This document shows positions 14,101 to 29,100 of a stretch of DNA of 64,000 bases, piece by piece. This DNA is from Phallusia mammillata. Lineage: Eukaryota; Chordata; Ascidiacea; Phlebobranchia; Ascidiidae. Both the position numbers and the translations under genes were made by a program. The first letter of the stretch is position 1, and the number at the start of each line of letters is the position of its first letter. Location of the stretch: positions 1-64,000 of the forward strand of contig QLIY01000759.1 in NCBI GenBank assembly GCA_003260075.1, in the 5' to 3' direction. The notes beneath the pieces are model-generated. The model had not been told where the DNA came from and did not search any database. It was given only the letters and a program-made list of their open reading frames with translations.

Positions 14101-17100
14101 CCACTTCAGTCATGTCCCTGTTGCCCTAACAATCATGCAAAGTTGTTCCTTTCTCTAAAACTAAACTTTTTCTAAACTAGGCCATATGGCTGGACCATTC
14201 GCAAGCAATATTGTTTTTTGGCCACACTTGTCCATATTGCATGCATGCTCTATCCGAAAAGTTGTAATTTAACTTAGCTTTATTAAAGGATATACGCCTA
14301 TTAAAACACACAAAATAAAATGTCGTGATGATGGAACGTGGAGTGAACAGCCTATTTGTGAACAAGTTTCGGAAACATTCTCTATACTTCAACAAATTGA
14401 CAACAAAACTACTTGCCTGGTAGCACAAGCTGAATCTATGGCCGTGTACTTTGTGAATTCATCTGAATCATGCATTTCAAGCGGCAACACTGGACTGTAC
14501 GTTTAAGTAACTTGTATTGTTATGCTGTTTCATTTACTGTAAAATAAGTTAATGCAGTTTTCGACTTTTAAGCAACCTTTTCTGTTCCAAATGGCAGGTT
14601 ATATTTTTTAATTATCCATTGGTTTGTTGAATATAGTGAAAATCCAGCTGTTCAGATATTTTTTTAGTTTAATATTTGTTTGGATTTGAATTATACTTTG
14701 TCAGGCGGATTTTAAAAAAAATATATTTTAAGGTGGTACTGGATGAATGATCAAATTAAAAATGTAGGAACTGGACTCTGTTTGTCGGCAAAGGACATTG
14801 CAGATGACTCTGGTTTAACCCAAATGCCATGTTACTTAACAGTTGCAGCCCAGCAATGGAACTGTGATGTATTTTTTCCATACAGAATAATCATTAAGGT
14901 TTGACTTTAATATATATCAGTTTTGTTGATTATGCTTTCTACTGAATATTGGTGATCAGGAAGACCAAGATTTGAAGCAGACCAAGATTTGCTGTACACC
15001 AAAAAACATTGGCATTTAACATACGAACATCTTAAATTTTAACCCCCCCCCCCATATCAGTTTTGTTGATTATGCTTTCTACTGAATATTGGTGATCAGG
15101 ATGACCAAGATTTTAAGCAGACCCAGATTTGCTGTACACCAAAAAACATTGGCATTTAACATACGAACATCTAAAATTTTAATTTTTTTCCAAAGCCCTT
15201 AGTATTTAAAAAGCCACTTTTTAGTTAATCTCACAGTTTCGATTTACAGGCCACAGCCTACATACTGCATCAAACTTTTTGCAGGCTACTAAACCTATAC
15301 CCGCTACAAAAAATATATTTTTTTGCAGAATACTGCTATTGGCATTGACTCAACTTACATGGAAGCAGGCCCGATGTTGCAAATGTGGACACATGCAGAA
15401 TCATATTGGATCACCTTTAATGAAGACTTGGAAACCACAGCAACTATATGTTCACAAAAAGCAGTTAGTTTATGTAGTTTGTTTGCTTTTGTTAGGAATG
15501 TAAATTCATGTAGATAACATTTTAAATTTTTGTTAACTGTGAATTATACTTGTATTTTGAAGGCAGATTGGTTTTCAAATGGAACATGCTAGGATTTAAT
15601 CTATGTATTAATTTCCAGACTGGTACTTGCCCCGCGATTGTTGGAGACAATTTGTCAGTTGAACCTTCTATTTGTGGAACTGACAAAGTGGAGGCTTGGC
15701 AAAGTTGCAGAGTTGTTTGTCAGGCCAATAATGGTAAACGATAGAAAATAACACTCACATCCAACAAAATATCCTCGTATTTTATTTAATTTCAATTGTG
15801 TTGATAATATTGGTCCATTAAAAACAATATTTTATCAGTAAATTGTTGGGAGAACTATCACTTGAAAATATACCAAAACAAAGCACCAAAAAATTTGGTT
15901 AATTGTTTGCAACAAGCCTGTACAACATTCATTTCTTTTCTTGTTCTAGCTGTAGTGGAAGGAATCCAGTGCTTACCAACAGGCAACTGGAAAGGAATTG
16001 ATGGTGTGACCTGTAAACATGCTTGTCCGGCCTTAACTGACACAAAAAACAAGATTCTTGTTCCATCAAGGTTGTATAGTTTCGCAATTTATGTTTAAAA
16101 TCATGTATTGAGAAGAAACATCCACCTAATCTGGATAAGAATGTTAACACCGTATGGATAGAGACACAATGACATTAGCATAGATTTGTTTCCAGTCTAA
16201 AAAGTATAAAATGTGTAACAAAAAGCATTTACCATACCTAATAAAGTTTACCAGAGAACATTCCATGAAGACAAATTTTGATTCTTTTTTTCTGTGGTGA
16301 AGTTTGTCTATGCCCCTTTGGCATGAAATCTCTGATTCGTTTGAATAAAAGATTTTTAAACAGTGTTCGAATTTGATAAAGATTTTTTTTAAATGTCCCA
16401 TTATTTAAAAAACTCCATCATTCACCCCGTGCCCTTAAAATGGGTGATTTTGGATGCAATGTCAAAAGTGGGTAAAATTTAGACAGTTTGTAGAGTTGGT
16501 TTTTTCTGGATGCTGTTTGTGTTTCACCCTATAGCCCAAACCACCTTTCTAGTTATTTGTTGATGTAAATTCACTTGTACAAATATTGGTGATGAAAGTT
16601 TAGCTAATCACAACCACTTGAAATTATTGCCTTGTTGATGAATGAAATGTTAAAGACCCACCTGAATGTGTGAAAGCTGTTTACTGTAACTGATTACCGC
16701 TGTGTGTTAGATAAATGTAACTGATTACCGCCCCCCCCCCAATGTGTGAAAGCTGTTTACTGTAACTGATTACCGCTGTGTGTTAGATGAATGACCATCA
16801 GTTATAGAGAGTAGTGTCTTATGTTATGAACAGTTTATTAAATTTAAATGTCACACCATACAAATTTCTCCGGAATAAGATGTTAACATTTTAATAACAT
16901 AGTAGAATAATGTTGTGTATCCTGGATTAATTTTTATAGTCCAGTATGCATTTCATAAGAAGTATGATATCCTAGTTGTGCAGTGAAATCAGTAACTCTA
17001 ATTGGTGTAAAGGTGTTCATTAGAAGATATGGAACACCTGGGTACTTGTTCAGTTTCCTGCACTGATGGGACACAAATGAGCAATGGAGAAACTCAAACT

Positions 17101-20100
17101 TCTTTGTTGTGTGAAGATGGGAAATGGTCTGAGCCAGAAATGAGCTGTGAAAACTACTGTGATATGAAACCAGCATCACCAAACAATGGCACTGCATCCT
17201 GTGAAAATGGGGTATGTACTAAGCAAGGTTTATGTAGTGTTCCAATGCTGTATGTCATATTGTGGTTTAAGCTTTTGATCCATTTTTTTGTGCAATCATA
17301 ATAATTAGGTGTCATTAGGGGATGGTTACTCAATTCAGCAGGAATATTGGTTACTTTGATGTACGCCATTTGAACAACATATTTGATACTAGTATGGTAA
17401 TTGGTAACCAACAATATACATTCCAAGCAAATTTTTAGTTTTAACTTTTTTTCAAATTTTGTTTTCGATTTTATTGACTAAATCATATGCTTGCTGGGAA
17501 GGTTTTACACAATAACACATTAAATATTATAGCTTTCATGCTGATTGGGGCAGAGGAACTTGTTATCACGATTTTATGCAGGTGCAGAAGGCACTTAATC
17601 AAACATATTTTTATGCAGACATGTAAAGCGATGTGCAATCCTGGGTTTTCCAAAGTGGGAACCAATGATACTGTGATGTGTCAAGCTAATGGGGAATATA
17701 GTGGCATGCTCAATGTGCAGTGTGAATGTAAGTAGCCTGTTTTGGTGTTTTGATTAAAAGTAGTGTATTTGGTATATTGTGATAGGTCACAGAATTTGTT
17801 TGTAAACCATCTCCACTGTATAATTGCATATTCAGCATGCCAACTTTTTTAGCAAAGTTCTGCAAAGGAAGTGGACTGACTGGAAAAACCTTTTCTTTGC
17901 TATTAAGATCTGCCAAATTTTAATTCTATTTTAGTTCTTTAACTGAATCAAAATGAACTCGACAAAACCATAGTATAAACAAAATTATTGATGGAAAGTT
18001 AGGCTTAAAGATGTATGTTTTTCAGTTGATATTCTCCAGTTTCGGATTCAAGCACTTGCGGCAACTAGTTTGGGTCTTGCCCAAGCATGTTTGTCTGTAA
18101 TGGAGGATAATGACATTTTAATAGTAATAAAGGAAACCTGCTCAGCCAGTAGTATGTCTCAATATTGGAAATGGAAAGAGAATTCTTTACAAAATGTTCA
18201 AACAGGTACGGCTTGAGAATAGATGATACTTATCTTTATGTTTCTTTAGCATTGTTGTTTTTAAAATAATTTTAAACATCTGATTTTGATATCTGAATAT
18301 CATAGTTATAAAATGTAAAAGATGTCATTTTGTGTAATTAATTTTTTTGGCAGGAAAATGTATGTCAGTTTCTAGTCCATCATATGGAAGTATTGTGGCA
18401 TTGTTGCCATGTCATGATAACATGCAGCAAAAATGGTCATGTCTAAGCAATCATCATCCTTATCATGTTACATCACACTTTTTAGACGGGTAAGAGAATG
18501 TAAAATAAATATACTTATAATCAATAATGTATTAAAGTTTGAATCAGACCCATTTTCTTGCTCGGATTTATTGAAAACTGTGGTTTATGCAAGGCCTTAC
18601 AGACAAAACAAAATTTTGGATTCAAATTGCCAAAAATGTGTGGTGTAAAAGAACACATAGATGAAAAGCACTTGATTAGCTAAAAGTGTCAAAAAAACAA
18701 ACATTCATAAACCAAAAATGTTCCCAAGATGGTGATAATAATTTTAACAGTGTCAAAAAATTTTAGGTCTTAATGCACTTCCTTTCAAATGCTTTTTATG
18801 GATCCCCTTCCCTGAAGGGGACACATATTGATTTTACTCAAATTGTTTGTTTTTTCTTGTTTTTTCTTCCCAAAGTTTGTCCGACTCGTTTTTCTATCAA
18901 ATGTTTGATGGATTTGGCTGAAATTTACACAGATGGTAGATATAGTTATGTAGATGTGCATCCCACTTTGTTTTTGTTGATAACCCCAGTATTTACCCCG
19001 CTAGCCCCCTAAAATGGGTGAGTTTTTAAACAGTGTCAGAATTGGCTGAAATTTGGATTTCTTGTATAGTATGCCATTTATAGGTGTCGATTGTTGTGTT
19101 CAACCCTGTAGTCCTAACATTTACCCCACAAGCCCCTAAAGTGTAAAACGTATTTGTATGTTACTGGGCACCACAAACGAAAGATTTCTTTGGAGCAATA
19201 GTGTTACAAGGGCAACCAGTTGTATGTTGCTCGTTGGTGGGTTGCTTGGTGGTCGTTTTTGCGCCATGGCAGTTAGGGGCTTGTTAACAGCCCTATGACG
19301 TCAGAAACATTAACGGTTGTTGCTCAAAACACCTCTAGTGGTCGAAATTTTAAACATTGGCGGATTGGGCTGAAATTTTGCAGTACTATTGATTGAGTCA
19401 TTGTGGTTTTTATATATTTTTTAGTTTGTGTGTCGAACCCAATTAGTTGCCCTACTAGCCCCCTAAAATGGGTCAGTTTTTTAAAACGTTAAATAGGACA
19501 TACTTCAAACAATATCTGGGGTGAATCTAATTTTATAGTTTGTATTCTACATAGTATTATTATTTAAGCCCAGTGCCGATCACTGTGTTTTACCTTACAA
19601 CACCCGACTTTCTCATGGTTATCTCTTGAATTGCATTATTTTCAACTTTGCATGTGTGGGGACCCATGAGTTTTTGCCTGCAGAAACGACTAAAGTTATA
19701 AAAGACGATGGCTAATATGGGACCCAATACAAAATAAGCATAGGAAATATATTTATGTTTTAAAATAGGTTATAGTGTATATGCAAGGGCAATATGTGCT
19801 AAGCCACCCTTCTAGTTTACAACATATTTTTTATTTTGTGTGGTAAAATAGTCTGGTAAAAATAAATTGCTTCTAACAATACTGAAACAAAACATAAAAA
19901 CTGTATCCAACCTATACACAAGCTACATGCCATGTTATAGATTGTAAAAAATCGGGGGTCCTTGATGTGTTAAAGTTTCAATGTGTGAAATAATTAAAAA
20001 TTGGGATTGTTAACAAGTTAAATCATTTATTTAATTATTTAATCATGTTTGATAGCATAAATATTATTTTTGATGGATGCTGTTAAATACATAAAGATTT

Positions 20101-23100
20101 TTTTAATATTCAATACCTTTCACATACAAAAGACAACTTTATTTGCATAAATAGACTGCATGTGGAGTACCATATAAATTGAAATAAAGTAATTTATCTT
20201 TTAAATATTTAGAGGAAGTGGCATTGTTACGAGGCTGAAATTTTGTTTTTTTTAGTTTTACACAGTTTTTTTTAGCTTCATAGACTATGGGGGAGTATCA
20301 AATAGTGCTGCTGTGTTGTACAATGGCGGCGAACCATCCTCTTCAGGAGAATGGATTGGTATTCAAACTTCAATGATGCAAAAGACAATCTGCTCATTCA
20401 TGGAAACAGGTTATTATTATTTTACAAATTATGTCATGAACACATTATTCAGGAATCTGTTGTGGTGTGAAAATTAAATCTTTTCTAATCTTAATATTGC
20501 ATAGATGTTTTTTCAATCAAAATGTTTTTGTGTACATCTTGCAAGCTTATTTGGAGCAAATATCAACAAAAAAACTGTTGAAAATAACATAACTCACAAA
20601 TATTTTGTAGTGGCTTGTGCCCCTCTAATTGTTGGTCCAACATCCACTGCTAATCCACCACAGTGTGCACAAAGTCAATCCCAAGAATCACAATCATGTA
20701 CAGTCACCTGCAAACCAGGTTACATGACCTCCAAGAATGGTACCCTTACATGCTTATCGACTGGCTTGTGGGATAAAAAGCCACCGGAGTGTTTAAGCAA
20801 AGTATGTTGTTTTTAATTCATCTTGTGTTTTTGCTACTGTATAGTCAATGTGAAATTAAAATCTTTTTTTCAGACTGCTTTGAGTGGATCTTGTCCGCCA
20901 ATTAAACCACCGTCGAATCTGAAAGTAAATTATCAATGCCTTTTGGGTGAAACTGTTCCTAGTGGAACATTGTGTGGTTTTACATGTGCAGCTGGATACT
21001 ATTTGAACGGCCCAGAGTACATATTTTGTAATTCAACTGGTCTATGGACAGGGAATATGCCTGAATGCAAAGGTTCACAGGCTTATTTTTGTGGTTAATT
21101 TGTTTACGGGTTATGAAGGGTTTTCATTATATTTTTTGCAGCATTTTGTTTCGGACTTTTTCCTGCACCACACTCTATGCTTCCAGCAAGTTGTTTAACC
21201 TTGCATGTTCCTGCTGGTGAAGTATGTACACAAACATGTAAAGAAGGATATGCATCACCTGATCAAGATTTAACACGAACATGTAAAATGGATGGTGTCT
21301 GGTCTTCTAAACCAATTAATTGCCAGAGTAAGAATTAAAGTGTGGTTAAATAACAATGTTGTTTGCTACAAACCTAACATGCTTTAAATGTCTTAATTTA
21401 AGAAATGACCTGCTTTGATAAAACCTCACAAATCCGATACGTTTAGGGTTTGCAAACATTAATTGATTAGTTTTTGTGCTACTAGTGACACTTTAGATTC
21501 TACAAATATAACAAAGTTCACTGTATTTCAGGCTTTTGCCCTGCACCAGGTGCAAATGATTCAGCAGTGGTCAAACTAATCCCCAACATTGCTTTTGAAT
21601 CCACCAAATGTATGAGTGAAAATCATTTTCCTGAAAGTAAATGCATTGCATCATGCCAAAATGGTTTCTTTCTGGATGGAAATGCAGAAATAACTTGCCA
21701 AAGTAATGGTACATGGCATGTGAATGCAAGGTATTGCAAAGTTCCATCACTGTTTAAAAAATATTTATTTGCCAGCATAATATATCAATGGCATGATTTC
21801 TTTGCCTCCCAATTCACCACATTTCTTTGATGTTCCTTTAAGCCAGCGTTAAGTGACCTGCTAGTCTCTCAAACTTAACTTTGTTGCAATCCAGGTAGGG
21901 TTTGATATAGACCAGTGGTTCCCAACCGCCGGTCCGCATAAATATTTTGCCGGTCCCTAAATTATCTTACTTTAAGCCAACCTCCTTTTTAAAATGGAAT
22001 AATAAGGCATATTGCAAAATTGTTGGTACCTGCGAAACTCATTTTACGCTTGGCTGTAAAACTGAGGTAAATTGTTTAATAAAGCTTTTGTGACGTTTAT
22101 CATTGTTTTGTCATAAACTGTGTCTAGCATTCAACAAATTTTTGTAAAACAAAGTTATTCTTCGCTTTTGAGATGAGATTCATACTGGCAGCAAAACAAC
22201 AGCAAACATCCCACTAACATTGATTTTGTATGTAAATGGATTGACGTTTTGTTTGAGTTGAGTTGATTGCCGTTTGGTTGTAATTTTTCGTCCTACATAC
22301 ATAGGCTATGACCAAATCTTGCATTATGTTGTGCAATGACAACTTTGGTAAACAAAAAGCTTACAAATATCCATTGCATTTACTATGATCTTTTGTTGCC
22401 GGTCCGTGGAAATTTTTTACATTATTACCGGTCCCATGTTGTAGAAAGGTTGGGAACCACTGATATAGACCACCCTCCCTGTCAGATTTAAACCACCCAG
22501 GGCTTTAGGGTGGGAAAGGTTCTGACAAAGTGGGTTGGCTGGTTTGACACCGACATTCACTTTGAAGTCAGTTAACATGCAATGAAGCTTGTGTGTTAAT
22601 TTAGGAATCAATGGGAGAGTAACGGAAAATCGCTGAAACCTCAGTATGCCTTTTTACATGGAGCGTTTAAGCATGTTCAATACGCATTTCTCTCGTTTTC
22701 GAAAAAGAAAAAAGGCAAAGCGTATTAGACTTATCCGATTGTCGATATGCTCGACACAGGTGGTTTGAATACACTTAGGCGCCAATACGCTTAGGAGAAC
22801 TCTTTTGCGAACAAGTAGGTCAACTTGAAATGATTGCTAGTTTTGACCTAAAATGAAGTCAGAGTGATCTATACATTTTAAATGTTTCTTCCAACTATTC
22901 CTGAGGGTTTAACAGTTCACAATAAACAAATTTATACATTTGGTAAGTCTAAACTCGACGCAAACAACTGCTGCCAAGGAATTAATTAGATTTTTTCGGA
23001 AGAATAGACAAACAGTTAAAAAAATACTTTATAATTAACAATTAACTGGCCTTATGTTTGCATATCACTTCACAATAACCACCATATCTTTTATGCACAA

Positions 23101-26100
23101 AACTGAAAACCTTGAATGCGATTCGGTTCGGCAGCTATGTAATTTTACGCTTTAGCAAATTGAAAACGTGACGCCACAAAAAATATAGTGACAAAATAAA
23201 CAATATACACACAAGTTATAACTTTCTTTGTTGCAATCCAGGTAGGGTTTGATATAGACCACTCTCCCTGAATTGAAAACGTGACGCCACAAAATGCGCA
23301 TCAGCGATACAATCGATTCGGTCATGTAAAAAGGCTTAGTAACTAAAATTTGATTCAAGCCATTAGATTCTGCTGGATTGGAGCAATGTCACACAGTTTC
23401 TTGCTCAGGATAACACAGGTCGAGTAAAGGTTAGAACTAGCAACCTTTTGAGCACACCTACCAGTTATGCCAACCACTCAGAAATCGGGGGTCCAAAATT
23501 TGAAAGGGTTATTCATGAAAAACCATCGATTTTTAACAGGTATTCATTTTAAATTTTGTTGCATTTATCTTTTAGATGCATTGAAAAATTCAATTGTCCG
23601 GAGCCATCGGGTGTTGGAGTGCTTAGCAGCAAATACACACACAAGCAAGGAATGGCTATAGTTCCCGGGACAACTTTGATGTTGACCTGTCAAAATGGTA
23701 GTTATAGATGCTGTTTTTTTTCACAAAGGCAAACAGATGTGCAAAGACAAAACCCAAAATTTGTTTGACAATATTATTGTTACCTAAAATACCTTGCTCA
23801 TTTACAACAATTGAAATCCACATGTTTTCAGCAATTTGCTTTCAAGAGGGTGTTCACATTTTTTTAGTTGATGATCCAAAATAACTTGTGACAATACTTT
23901 TCAATATCCTTTCCATGTTTTGCTTTATCTTAATTCTGCTGTCATGTAAATTGGAAAATATAGTGACGAAATAAACAATATACACACAAGTTATTACCTT
24001 CATCACTTCGCACCTGACTAGCCAATGGAAGTGCATTAAGACCTATGCAGTTTTACACAACAAATAAAACAAAAAGCACATCCATATTTGACCAGTGAAA
24101 AATTAAAGAAAGTTGGTTCTTGAAATTAATAAAATGTGTCTAGGTTACCATCCTGATGGGGACATGATGAGAGTTTGCCAGTCAAACGGGAACTGGTCTG
24201 GTTATGGCCCCCAAATTCCTGGTTGTGCTCAGAACTGCCCACCTCTCTCAAGTTCCTTGGGTGATATAAACCCTGCCACTTGCACGACAGAGTGAGAAAA
24301 CTTGTTTTGCCAATAATGACAAATGATTTAGCTTAATCCCATAATTAGTGTATAACATAGAGAAGGTGCCCACCCTTGACATGGAGCAGGGGTCACCAAA
24401 CTTTTTTCACAGCAGGCTGGATAATTTAAATAAATACATGCGATTTAAATAAACACATTGCATACAAGCCCGAATCTGGCCTTTTGCAAACTGGAATTCG
24501 CAAGGTGATTTGACTCGACCGCCAAGGGCTGTGGTCTTTACACAATCTTATTTAAAGTCATGTGGTGTTCATGACATGTAGAATGTGTGCCCTTAACTGA
24601 GTCATGTTTCTTTGTTCTATCATAAATAACCAAAAAGGCAATTGTTCATGCACAATCACCATTCTTTGGTCTTGTCCATGATTCAACAAACTTCTTTTGG
24701 ATTATACCTAATGCCCTGTAATCCTGTGATACTTTTGGTTTATACCTAATGCCCTGTAATCCTGCGACAGTATCCCCCCCCCCTGTAATCCTGTGATACT
24801 TTTGGATTATACCTAATGCCCTGTAATCCTGCGACAGTAAAATGAAGGATGAAATCCATTCAGGTTTTCGCCAGATGTAACGTATATTAAGTTACAAAAT
24901 GTTCCATGTGTCAAAAATACTTTGTCAGCTGAGCAAAATGATGCCCGCGGGTCGTAGTTTGGAGAGGTTGAGGCCTGTATTATTTAGTCACCAAAGGCAT
25001 GCAACACACATGGTTTGGGTATAAAACCTTGTCAAAATGAGGTAAACACTTGAGCTGGTTACCTGAAATAACATACTTTGGTTAGTATCACATTTCATCA
25101 GCAGTTTATGTGATGTTTTTAAGCCAAAAAGTTTGGTTATGTCAATACTGTAAGGAAAGATAAGTACAAGTAGCTGTAGTTTGACTGAGTGCACTTTAGG
25201 TCAGCCACAGAAGGACAGATTTGCATTCTGCAGTGCCCTGATAACTCCACAATGAGTCGTGAGGTGAAATGTGTTGGCAGTCAGTGGATTGATTCAAACC
25301 CAGTTTGTACACCATACAATCTTGTAAATAATTCTGAAGGTTTGTAGTTAGTTCAGGATGGAAATCACACCAACTAAATGTATACAATTGTAAATTTTTG
25401 CTGTTTTGACATACTTATGACATATTATATCAGTGGTTCTTAACCTTTTTATAACGGCCAAACCCCTACGATATTATTCAGCCTTAGGTCGAACCCCAAA
25501 GTTACATCCTAGGTTTTTAACCCATTGTGGTTGGTGGGTCGTAATTAGTTTTTGTTCAAACATAGTGGCAACAGTTACTGTTTGTCATTTTGTTAAATTC
25601 TGACATAATAATACAAGCAACTTGTTTCAGGATTGCTTTAATTCCGGCAATTTTTAGTTTACCAAAATGAAGCATTGTATTTTTAGCATCTGTACACAAA
25701 CATAAAAAAGATGAAGTGATAAGTTTTTGCTGCCAACAAAATTTCCCTTAGTGCAGGGATGCACAAGATTTCGCAGATTTTTATTTCATCGCAGATTCTT
25801 ATTTCACCAACGGCCGCCATTTACCTGCTTTTTTGTTGTAAAATACTTGGTTTATATCATATATATATACCATCTACTAGCGCCCCAAAAGCCCAGATTA
25901 ATTTCTAGCTTGGTGCACAGATTGAGCTGCACAGTGTTGAAATCAGTATTAAGTGTTTATGATGTCATAATCTATATTGTGATGCTTATGGTACCTGTTT
26001 TGTTCACATTGTTTGCACACAATAGGCGTACAAAACGCATATGGTTATTAGGTTGGTAATACTCTTTTTAGTGCCACACATAAGCAAAAGAATTTTATTT

Positions 26101-29100
26101 ACGTCACGGCCGTCTGTACATATATTTTAATAAACATGTTCGCGGCCGCACAAACTTGACTCTGCGGTGGCATACGGCCGCAGGTTGTGCACCCCTGCCT
26201 TAGTGAAACCTTCCAGCGTCTTGATATTTGGCAAATAGAAATGCCATTTTTTAGCAACTATAGATCCTAAAATTATACTTCAAAAAGACCTTTGTCNGCC
26301 ATTTTTTAGCGACTATAGATCCTAAAATTATACTTCAAAAAGACCTTTGTCGAACCCCGGTTAAGAACCACTGTATTATATGTTTTGGCCATTTTGCTTT
26401 GCGGTCACCTTCCAAATAGAATTCACTGCTTAACGACTTAAAATCAGCAGTTGTGTCTAGCATTAAAATAAGATAAATATAATGAAGTGTCCAAAGCATT
26501 TTAACCAGTTCAGTATTTTTTTTATTTTGTGCATTTTAGTTGTCAATGAAAAGCAAGGATTTATAATTATTACACGCGAACCAAATGTTGGATGTTTAAG
26601 CATAACAGAAAATAACACTGTCAGTTGGATGGAAAAAAGTTTGTGTGACCCACAACAACCACAAAATAAATGGAAATGGATGGATGAAAAAAGAATTATG
26701 AATTTAAAAAACAATATGTGCATGACGGTTTGTCATTTGAGAGCATTTTGCTATGTTGCGTTTTTATTTTCTAAATAACGTAAGTTTTAAGATTTTGTTC
26801 TAGCTGTGTTTAGTTATATGTTTTTATCAACATTAAATAAAATTGCTGATTTTTTTTAGGCGGTTGCTTCAGGCAATAAGATGTTGCTGGGTGTGGGAAG
26901 CTGTACTTCAAGTCCTTTTTATATGAATTGTGGCAATCCTAAAAGCTCAAATCAAAGGTGCTCAAATAGTGATTTTCCATTGCTAGAGATGTTTTAGTAT
27001 TAACAAAGACTGAATTTTTGAACATTGAAGGATGGCAGTTTATGCCTCAACAGACAGAGGATGGAGAATGCAGCTTGATTTTAATTTAACAACTTCTCTT
27101 CCAAATAATATTGTTGTTGAAGAGCTGTCAGATGAGATAAATGCTTTGCCACGAAATCTGGTTGATACTCTGTGGTTTTCAGCAAATGGTAGGAAATTAT
27201 AGGAGCTGAAAAAAGAATACAAAACTTTTACTGTTTGTAGTTTAGAGAAATGACACAAGCCAAATCCAATGAATTTTTCTAAGCTTACCATTACATATTT
27301 TTAAAAACAGATGACATCGAGTATAGTCAGAGTCTTGACAAACCAATATGCTCGTACATGTGTGGTGGAACTATTTCTGAAGAGACGAAACACGGCTTTA
27401 TTGTGTCTCCAGGATACACTAATGACAAACACTATCCCTCAAATATGGAATGTGAATGGCTGCTCCTTGGTATGTTTCTATTGTAATTATTGGTTGTTGC
27501 CAATGTGGCAGTTGGTGCCATAATAATTGAATTGTGCAGGGTACAAAACATTGGTCACACTGACAGTAGTTGACCTAAATTTGGAAATGTCAACCAATCC
27601 TATGTCGTGTTCTTCTGATTGCCTGGAGGTAATTTCGAGATTATTTGATAAAAGTTTGTGAATTTAAAACATAAATGACCTTTACATGTTTAGATTTACA
27701 AAGGCAGCAATGTTGCACCGTTTGAATCTGAATTGGTGCAAGTGTTTTCTGGTCAAAGTTTATCATCATATGGCACTGGTGGCAATGTTATTCATTCTGC
27801 TACTGGTAATATTCTTGTTAAGTTTACATCAAACACAGCAATTGAGAACAAAGGTTTTGCCTTGAAATTTGAGGTAATATTTTAGCATTAGCTGTTCTGT
27901 TTCTGCACAAAATACTGTTTTGAAGGAATATGTCGTGTGACACTGACAACTAATAAACCATTTCAATCAACTTAATGCGTATGACAGGGTTCCCGCGGGT
28001 ATGGAAAACCTGGAAAGGTAATGGAATTATGGGCCCCCTTTCCTGAAGGGGACACATATTGATTTTACTCAAATTGTTTGTTTGTTTTCTTGTTTTTTTC
28101 TTTCCAAATTTTGTCCGACTCGTTTTTCCATCAAATGTTTGATGGATTTGGCTGAAATTTACACAGATGGTAGATATAGTTATGTAGATGTGCATCCCAC
28201 TTTGTTTTTGTTGATAACCCCAGTATTTACCCCGCTAGCCCCCTAAAATGGGTGAGTTTTTAAACAGTGTCAGAATTGGCTGAAATTTGGATTTCTTGTA
28301 TAGTATGCCATTTATAGGTGTCGATTGTTGTGTTCAACCCTGTAGTCCTAACATTTACCCCACAAGCCCCTAAAGTGTAAAACGTATTTGTATGTTACTG
28401 GGCACCACAAACGAAAGATTTCTTTGGAGCAATAGTGTTACAAGGGCAACCAGTTGTATGTTGCTCGTTGGTGGGTTGCTTGGTGGTCGTTTTTGCGCCA
28501 TGGCAGTTAGGGGCTTGTTAACAGCCCTATGACGTCAGAAACATTAACGGTTGTTGCTCAAAACACCTCTAGTGGTCGAAATTTTAAACATTGGCGGATT
28601 GGGCTGAAATTTTGCAGTACTATTGATTGAGTCATTGTGGTTTTTATATATTTTTTAGTTTGTGTGTCGAACCCAATTAGTTGCCCTACTAGCCCCCTAA
28701 AATGGGTCAGTTTTTTAAAACGTTAAATAGGACATACTTCAACCAATATCTGGGGTGAATCTAATTTTATAGTTTGTATTCTACATAGTATTATTATTTA
28801 AGCCCAGTGCCGATCACTGTGTTTTACCTTACAACACCCGACTTTCTCATGGTTATCTCTTGAATTGCATTATTTTCAACTTTGCATGTGTGGGGACCCA
28901 TGAGTTTTTGCCTGCAGAAACGACTAAGGTTATAAAAGACAATGGCTAATATGGGACCCAATGCAAAATAAGCATAGGAAATATATTAATGTTTTAAAAT
29001 AGGTTATAGTGTAAATGCAACAACAAAATGTGCTAAGCCACCCTTCTAGTTTAAATTTGTATTTTTAAGGCCTGGAAAATTTTTTGAAAAAAGCCAACTT

